Shown here: piece after piece, positions 59,529 through 64,000 of the stretch
Layout: every line of letters starts with the position of its first letter
Numbering within the stretch: the first letter of the stretch is position 1
NCBI RefSeq assembly: GCF_000816085.1
Contig: NZ_CP008747.1
Span: 1,054,001 to 1,118,000 of the forward strand
DNA length: 64,000 nt
DNA from: Staphylococcus hyicus
GTDB taxonomy: Bacteria; Bacillota; Bacilli; Staphylococcales; Staphylococcaceae
Direction of reading: 5' to 3'
Notes under the pieces: generated by a model
Told to the model about the DNA's origin: nothing
Databases searched by the model: none
The model's input: the letters and a program-made list of their open reading frames with translations, nothing else
Program-made: the position numbers and the translations under genes

Positions 59529-60108
59529 GCCTACATGCAGACTATCATTACCTTTACCTACATCTTTAAACAAATTATACATACAACAGTTTGCTGGTGG
59601 TCGTCCCACAGGCAAAAAAATACTTTCAAAAGCAGGGAAAGAGAATAGGGAAGACATAATGATTAATGTTGAAAAGCAAATGTCATTACCTATAAATATT
59701 AACTGGGATGTTGAATATACACGTGATAACTACATTTATATGAATATTGACGCATATGTAACTAGAGTAAATGTAGATTTAGATAACACTCTTAAAACTT
59801 TAAATGACTCTATAGAAGAGTCTGGACTGGTGTTTCTTAATGATAAGAAGGTAGTACCTAGATTTAACCGAGTTTTTATTGATCCTAACAACCCTCGTGT
59901 TGAGCTAACTATAACTCAAACTGGTTGGAATGGTATCTTTGACACAAATTCTATTCGAAATAAATTTGAGATGAAGTGTCAAAAATGTACAAGGTACCGT
60001 AATGGAGCATGTAGTATATTCAATAAAGCATTACAGAATAAGATTCAAGAGGAGATTACTCAAGAGGATAATAATTTCTCTTGTTTAAAATTCAAGGAGA
60101 AAAGATAA
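59521..60108 (+). CDS. RusA-family Holliday junction resolvase with Cys-rich tail
   Basis: 195 aa from TTG 59521 (GGTGAT upstream). RusA features: LPLPTSLNKLYIQ, KKILSKAGKEN, VNVDLDNTLKTLNDSIEESG (catalytic Asp residues) and FLNDKKV. The family cuts four-way junctions during phage recombination and packaging. Beyond the usual 130-140 aa there is a tail with KCQKCTRYRNGACSIF and a later Cys, a possible zinc site. Confidence 0.78.
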   Translation: MDKPTCRLSLPLPTSLNKLYIQQFAGGRPTGKKILSKAGKENREDIMINVEKQMSLPININWDVEYTRDNYIYMNIDAYVTRVNVDLDNTLKTLNDSIEESGLVFLNDKKVVPRFNRVFIDPNNPRVELTITQTGWNGIFDTNSIRNKFEMKCQKCTRYRNGACSIFNKALQNKIQEEITQEDNNFSCLKFKEKR

Positions 60109-60111
60109 ATT

Positions 60112-60228
60112 ATGACAGTTATTAATTATGATAGAAACAAACTCGAGAAATTTAAACATAAATGGAAAAGTGTAATTAAAGAAGAAAATATTCAATACAT
60201 AGCTAAGCAATTATCTAAACATATTTAA
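60112..60228 (+). CDS. Small basic protein (38 aa)
   Basis: ATG 60112 lies 11 nt after AAGGAG and overlaps a degenerate repeated element (60098-60117). Basic N-terminal half (NYDRNKLEKFKHKWKSVIKE). Precedes a strong terminator. Function unknown. Confidence 0.45.
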   Translation: MTVINYDRNKLEKFKHKWKSVIKEENIQYIAKQLSKHI

Positions 60229-60245
60229 TACATAAAATACACTTT

Positions 60246-60278
60246 AAACCCTTGTTATTACAGCAAGGGTTTGTTTTT
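60246..60278 (+). terminator. Rho-independent terminator
   Basis: Perfect 9-bp stem AAACCCTTG/CAAGGGTTT (60246-60254, 60264-60272), then GTTTTT. Ends the nrd-rusA operon. Confidence 0.85.
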
Positions 60279-60317
60279 ATATCTAGTAATAGTAGATAAA
60301 ATAAGTTATACTAAAGT

Positions 60318-60337
60318 TAATAAGATAAAATATAACA
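60318..60337 (+). promoter_or_regulatory. Repeated element (operator candidate)
   Basis: Exact core 60324-60335, before ATG 60351. A weaker look-alike, GATAAAATAAGT, is at 60295. Last copy before attR. Confidence 0.7.
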
Positions 60338-60350
60338 AGAGGGTGTATAA

Positions 60351-60923
60351 ATGGTGAGCAAATATAAGCAATGGTCAGAAGAAGAAACGCAACAACTAGT
60401 TCATTTATATGATAATGAGGGTTTGTCTTTTAGTGAAATTGGTAAAATACTAGGTCGCACCAAGGGATCATGTAACTCAAAATACAAATCATTTAAGCAA
60501 GATAACTCCTCTATTATTAAATTTACAAAAAGAGAAAAGTGGACTAAAGAAGAGGATGATCTTTTAAAGGAAAATAAAAACCTTACTAAAGAAGAATTAC
60601 GTAAATTATTTCCTACACGCACACCTGTAGCAATCTTAAATAGAATTGCACAATTAGGCTTAAATAGACATACCAATATGACACTAACTCATGAGCAAGA
60701 AGAGTTTATACGTAATAACTATATGGATATGAATAACAACCAAATTGCTAAACACTTAAATGTTGATAGAGGTGTTATAAAACGTTTTAGAAAAAGAGAG
60801 AATATTGAAACTGAAAGAGTATGGGATATGGAAAGCATTGAAGCATGTGAGGATAACTTTATGAGTATCAAAATAAAGTTCAAGCTGAAGAAGTTACTTA
60901 AGGAGAGTGATGATAATGTCTAA
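60351..60923 (+). CDS. SANT/Myb-like multi-HTH DNA-binding protein (190 aa)
   Basis: Three HTH-like units: YKQWSEEETQQLVHLYDNEG with EIGKILGRTKGSC (about 5-45); KWTKEEDDLLKENKNLTKEE (about 62-100); and LTHEQEEFIRNNYMDMNNNQ with IAKHLNVDRGVIKRF (about 105-145). Its end overlaps the integrase gene, so both are made together. Possibly regulates the integrase or acts as an architectural partner. Related in its first domain to the fusion at 46492. Confidence 0.65.
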   Translation: MVSKYKQWSEEETQQLVHLYDNEGLSFSEIGKILGRTKGSCNSKYKSFKQDNSSIIKFTKREKWTKEEDDLLKENKNLTKEELRKLFPTRTPVAILNRIAQLGLNRHTNMTLTHEQEEFIRNNYMDMNNNQIAKHLNVDRGVIKRFRKRENIETERVWDMESIEACEDNFMSIKIKFKLKKLLKESDDNV

Positions 60924-62466
60924 TATCATGGAAGGGTACTATGATGATATAAACACGCAAGAAAGCAGGATTGACACTGTAGCTATATATGCTCGTAAAT
61001 CACGTGCAGATGAGGGTGAAAAGGATTTAAATAACCACTTAATGAGATTGAAAGCAAGAAGTGAATTGAATGAGTGGAGTTATGAAGTTTACAAAGAAAT
61101 TGGTTCAGGAGCTTCTATAGAAGACCGTCCTGTAATGAGACAATTACTATCGGATGTAGAAAAAGGTGAATTTGATGCTGTAGTAGTTGTAGATTTAGAT
61201 AGGCTTTCACGAGGTAAAGGTGCTGATTTAGATAGAATATTAGGTACTTTTAGAAATAATGACGTTAAGATTGTTCAAGAGTCTCCTTATGAGGTTTATG
61301 ATTTAACCAACAGTGATCATGCGCAAATGTTAGAAATGAAAATGTTTTTTGGCAATATGGAACTTATGCAAACTAAAAAAAGGTTCAGAGAAGGTAGAAG
61401 ATTATCAATACATTTAGGTAAATGGGTGTATGGCCAAGCACCATTCGGTTACCAAATTGACAAGAAAACTAAAAAGCTAGTATTTAATGAGAAGGAAAAA
61501 GAAGCTTTTCTTAAAATGAAAGAATTATTTTTTGAAGGCTATAATACTGTTGATATTGCATGGAATTTAAATAAAGAAGGTTATACTAAGCGAAGTGGTA
61601 GGCCATTTGAAAGCAAGTCAATAAGTAGAATATTAAAGAATGAAATCTACACTGGTACAACTGTGTATAATAAATCAATAGGCAGTAAAAGAAATAAAAA
61701 TGATTTATATTCATCAGGTTTACCATTTAAAAGATTAGACAAGTCTGAATGGAAACGTAAGTATAATACGCATCCTGCATTGGTAACTATGGAGGAGCAT
61801 GAATTAATAGTTAAACATTTTCAAAATGTACCTCACAGAGCACACTCAAGATCTAAGGTGCCATACTCTTTATTTGGTTTATGCCGAACACCAAAGGGCG
61901 AACACTATCATATTTATACGTATAATACTAAAGGCCAACCTACACATATAGGAATTAAAAAATCAAAGTATGAAGATAAATCAGAATATATATCTGTGCC
62001 TATTAAATTGGTTGAATCAGTGATATTAGAATCAATCAAATTGTTAGAAAGTGAACTCGAATTATTATTAGAAGATAACGATAATCAGAAAGAGGTTGCA
62101 CTATTAGAAAAAAGAGCTAAGAAGATTAATAAAGAAATTGAGCAGCTAGAGGGTGAAATTGATAGAATTCAAGAAGGATTTTTAGCAGGTCTATTTAATG
62201 CTGAAGAAGCAGCTCAGATTAAAAAGAAGAAGAATAGTGAAGTTGATGTTAAAGAAAATGAACTTTTAGAAGTAAATAAAAGTATAGATAAAGTTTCAAA
62301 TTCAACTAACTTAACCAGGCTTGATAGATGGCAAAATATATATAAAATGATAAATGACTCCAGTAATCCAACAAAGTTGAACGAAATATATAAAAGTATA
62401 ATAAATGATATAGTAGTATCTAGAACTGTTTTTGATGAAATCGATGTACAAGTAAATTTTCTCTAG
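60916..62466 (+). CDS. Large serine recombinase (integrase)
   Basis: 516 aa from ATG 60916 (AAGGAG 10 nt upstream; GTG 60907 and ATG 60910 also in frame). Resolvase domain with AIYARKSRADEG (catalytic Ser), VVDLDRLSRGKG; recombinase domain with GQAPFGYQID, FEGYNTVDIAWNLNKEGYTK; C-terminal coiled coil (KRAKKINKEIEQLEGEIDRI). It integrates the phage at attB and, with a directionality factor, excises it. SPbeta uses the same class (SprA). It ends 63 bp before the host gltT sequence. Confidence 0.92.
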   Translation: MSNIMEGYYDDINTQESRIDTVAIYARKSRADEGEKDLNNHLMRLKARSELNEWSYEVYKEIGSGASIEDRPVMRQLLSDVEKGEFDAVVVVDLDRLSRGKGADLDRILGTFRNNDVKIVQESPYEVYDLTNSDHAQMLEMKMFFGNMELMQTKKRFREGRRLSIHLGKWVYGQAPFGYQIDKKTKKLVFNEKEKEAFLKMKELFFEGYNTVDIAWNLNKEGYTKRSGRPFESKSISRILKNEIYTGTTVYNKSIGSKRNKNDLYSSGLPFKRLDKSEWKRKYNTHPALVTMEEHELIVKHFQNVPHRAHSRSKVPYSLFGLCRTPKGEHYHIYTYNTKGQPTHIGIKKSKYEDKSEYISVPIKLVESVILESIKLLESELELLLEDNDNQKEVALLEKRAKKINKEIEQLEGEIDRIQEGFLAGLFNAEEAAQIKKKKNSEVDVKENELLEVNKSIDKVSNSTNLTRLDRWQNIYKMINDSSNPTKLNEIYKSIINDIVVSRTVFDEIDVQVNFL

Positions 62467-62530
62467 GGGAATAGGCTTTGACTGGTTTAAATATTGTGTC
62501 GACCGCAAGGCAACATAGAGTGAGTACCAT
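62467..62530 (+). other. Attachment site region (phage/host junction)
   Basis: Between the integrase stop and the point where the symporter sequence becomes recognisable (ATG-GAC-GGT-ACA, 62529). The preceding TGGTTTAAATATTGTGTCGA is likely phage half-site. The exact core cannot be set without the other prophage end. Confidence 0.65.
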
Positions 62531-62864
62531 GGACGGTACAGCAATCATGCAAGGTGTTGCTACGATATTCATTGCACAATTGATGGGAGCAGATTTAACA
62601 TTACTTCAATTAATTACTGTAGTGGCAATTGCTGTCATTGCCTCGGTCGGTACGGCAGGTGTACCTGGAGTAGGACTCATTATGCTTGCGATGGTATTAA
62701 CTGCAGTAGGATTAAACCCTGCAGCAATTGGTATTATATTAGGTATTGATAGACTTCTAGATATGACACGTACGGCTGTAAATATTACAGGTGATGCCGC
62801 ATGTGCTGTGATTTTATCTGAACGAGAAGGTCGTAAATTAAAAGGGAATATACACGCTGAATAA
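62529..62864 (+). pseudogene. 3' part of a dicarboxylate/glutamate symporter gene (gltT-like)
   Basis: The frame codes only the C-terminal part of a sodium/proton-dicarboxylate symporter: MDGTAIMQGVATIFIAQLMG, VGTAGVPGVGLIMLAMVL, GIDRLLDMTRTAVNITGD. Full proteins have about 400-430 aa; the 5' part should lie beyond the other prophage end. Prophage insertion therefore cuts the gene about 110 codons before its end. Confidence 0.85.
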
Positions 62865-62874
62865 TGAATATTTC

Positions 62875-62908
62875 AAACGGGGTTGGACTTACGTCTAGCC
62901 TCGTTTTT
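62875..62908 (+). terminator. Rho-independent terminator of gltT
   Basis: Stem of about 14 bp with some G-U pairs (GGTTGGAC/GTCTAGCC, 4-nt loop TTAC), followed by GTTTTT. Confidence 0.75.
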
Positions 62909-63244
62909 CACTTGGCTAAATAATAAAAGTGCATTTTTTTAAAAGATGAATGTTTTGTGATAATAGTACAAGTGTTAAATGGAAACACCATTTATTATTA
63001 AACATAAATCAAAATATGTTCTTCATAATATAGATGAACTTTATTAATGAACACAAATATATTTTTGTGATAAATTAGGTTTGTCATAAGATTTGGAGTA
63101 GTTAGATTGGAATAATGATTCGTCAATTATTATTAAAGGCGAGAATATTATTAATTATATTTTTGGACATTGAGGACACTATTTCAATGTCTTTTACTAA
63201 TGCAGAAGTGTATTTAAAACATGGAAATAAAAGGTGTTATGTTT
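62909..63244. other. Intergenic host DNA between two gltT 3' copies
   Basis: No convincing gene before 63245. An open frame from 63115 has no ribosome binding site. Confidence 0.4.
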
Positions 63245-63457
63245 ATGACAAACTTCATATTTGTATTTTTAATAACAGCTATTGTCTATTCAATGTTTAA
63301 GTATATGTACATTTTTATCTCACGGAAATTAAAACAGAGTAAAATCGCAAAAAATAACTACGTGGTTAAAGAAATACTTCTTTCAGCAAGCGGAAAATTT
63401 GATATTTTAGATCTTATAATTGTTTTTATTATAACTTTTATAGTGATTTATAAATAG
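63245..63457 (+). CDS. Small membrane protein (70 aa)
   Basis: ATG 63245 lies 8 nt after AAAGGTG. Two membrane segments (FIFVFLITAIVYSMFKYMYI and ILDLIIVFIITFIVIY) around a basic loop. Host gene of unknown function, located between the gltT end and its partial duplicate. Confidence 0.55.
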   Translation: MTNFIFVFLITAIVYSMFKYMYIFISRKLKQSKIAKNNYVVKEILLSASGKFDILDLIIVFIITFIVIYK

Positions 63458-63477
63458 ACGACATACAGTTATACATA

Positions 63478-63653
63478 TGATGGTATTAACTGCAGTATGA
63501 GTAAACCTTGCAGCAATTGGTATTATATTAGGTATTGATAGACTTCTAGATATGACACGTGCGGCTGTAAATATTACAGGTGATGTCGCATGTGCTGTGA
63601 TTTTATCTGAGCGAGAAGGTTGTAAATTAAAAGGGAATATACACGTTGAATAA
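63478..63653 (+). pseudogene. Partial duplicate of the gltT 3' end
   Basis: About 176 bp nearly identical to 62690-62864, with scattered substitutions. It contains an in-frame TGA near 63498 and ends with the same GGGAATATACACG-TTGAATAA region. It has no start of its own. A relic of duplication or an earlier integration/recombination event. Confidence 0.8.
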
Positions 63654-63654
63654 C

Positions 63655-63698
63655 AAAAATCGCGTTGTCTCAAAACATGAGATCACGCGATTTTTTAT
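63655..63698. terminator. Bidirectional terminator
   Basis: AAAAATCGCGT (63655-63665) pairs with ACGCGATTTTT (63685-63695), with an inner stem TCTC/GAGA. Confidence 0.75.
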
Positions 63699-63910
63699 TT
63701 ATGCTGTTTATAAAATAGCCATTTATAGATTATTGATAAGAGGGAAAATATGATGAAAGGTAAGAGACAGTATAGGGCGACGATGTAAAGATTTTCTGTC
63801 ACTTTAAAAATAAAAAAATTCATAACTAATAAAAATAAACTTGATATAAGTCCGGCTAAAGGTAATGCATTCAGATATGACAATAAATTCCTTTTGTATT
63901 TTTCTTTCAT
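63695..63910 (-). CDS. Small host membrane protein (71 aa)
   Basis: ATG 63910 follows GGTGATC (complement). Two membrane segments (YLNALPLAGLISSLFLLVMN and LYIVALYCLLPFIIFSLLSI) and a basic end. Host chromosome, convergent with gltT. Function unknown. Confidence 0.6.
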   Translation of the reverse strand: MKEKYKRNLLSYLNALPLAGLISSLFLLVMNFFIFKVTENLYIVALYCLLPFIIFSLLSIIYKWLFYKQHK

Positions 63911-64000
63911 AATGATCACCAATGTTAATAAGTATTTTGATAATAAAAGATTAGAATTCTAAAATGAATACTTTAACTAAAGTTAGTTTATTATTTAAAT

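Noticed and set aside
526..60337. Reading every repeated element as a plain -10 promoter box
   Set aside because: At 8945, 17711 and 51100 a separate consensus promoter follows the element; at 44698 and 47309 the element abuts the start codon; most copies lack a -35 at 17 bp.
60907..62466. The serine integrase as the invertase for the methyltransferase segment
   Set aside because: It is a large integrase-type serine recombinase that normally needs att sites; the 19/20-bp repeats show no likeness to the gltT junction.
62478..62528. Start of a new gene giving a 128-aa symporter
   Set aside because: The frame only opens through phage DNA at the attachment site; the recognisable protein begins in mid-family at MDGTAIM, so it is a truncated host gene.
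63115..63300. 61-codon frame downstream of gltT
   Set aside because: No ribosome binding site and it overlaps the better supported membrane protein gene at 63245.

Overview
The window is about 62.5 kb of a large temperate phage genome integrated in a Staphylococcus chromosome, followed by about 1.5 kb of host DNA. The host call rests on the low G+C content, the gltT-type symporter remnant at the right end, staphylococcal phage proteins (YopX, Gp157), and exfoliative toxin and EDIN genes; the species cannot be fixed. The phage resembles Bacillus SPbeta and its staphylococcal relatives. It has a large serine integrase next to the attachment site. It also has a self-contained replication set (SSB, Sak4-like ATPase, DnaB-like helicase, DnaG-like primase, RecJ-like exonuclease, DnaE-type polymerase, ATP-dependent ligase, RusA resolvase) and a class Ib ribonucleotide reductase with an intein. 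Three adjacent genes match the SPbeta yopP-yopQ-yopR block, whose last member is the lysogeny repressor MrpR.

Layout. 1-5.2 kb: early-type small genes, two ArdA-like antirestriction proteins, tiny membrane peptides and RNA structure. 5.2-8.9 kb: the repressor/recombinase-fold block. 9-17.7 kb: SSB through RecJ. 17.7-18.05 kb: a probable structured non-coding RNA. 18.1-23.2 kb: a cassette array of small genes. 23.2-37.0 kb: cargo, comprising an exfoliative toxin, two V8/Spl-like proteases, an EDIN-type C3 ADP-ribosyltransferase, an SOS-controlled Y-family polymerase, an S8 protease/secreted toxin/immunity operon and a possible bacteriocin precursor. 37.1-44.1 kb: metallophosphatase, DNA polymerase, ligase. 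44.1-52.4 kb: nuclease, nucleoside deoxyribosyltransferase, a cytosine methyltransferase split by an inversion, prohibitin and PQ-loop membrane proteins, Gp157. 52.6-60.2 kb: NrdI-E-F, dNMP kinase, redoxin, MazG-like protein, RusA. 60.3-62.5 kb: SANT-like regulator and integrase. 62.5-64 kb: disrupted gltT and a second partial gltT copy.

A 20-bp element, consensus AAGAAAGATAAAATATAACA, ties the phage genes together. I found about 27 copies, 19 with an exact 12-bp core, all on the + strand, lying at gene starts or across the preceding stop codon. In several places it abuts or overlaps a good TTGACA-17-TATAAT promoter. I read it as the operator set of the MrpR-like repressor, the counterpart of the SPbeta repeated elements; this is inference. 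The toxin cargo between 24.4 and 37.0 kb has none, so it is probably expressed outside the lytic regulon.

The observations I rate highest are the operator network, the inverted and probably switchable cytosine methyltransferase, the S8 protease/toxin/immunity operon, the exfoliative toxin-EDIN cluster on an SPbeta-like prophage, the structured RNA with a tRNA-like 3' part, genes that seem to start at AUU, and a 17-bp long-range RNA pairing that covers the start codon of a small membrane peptide.
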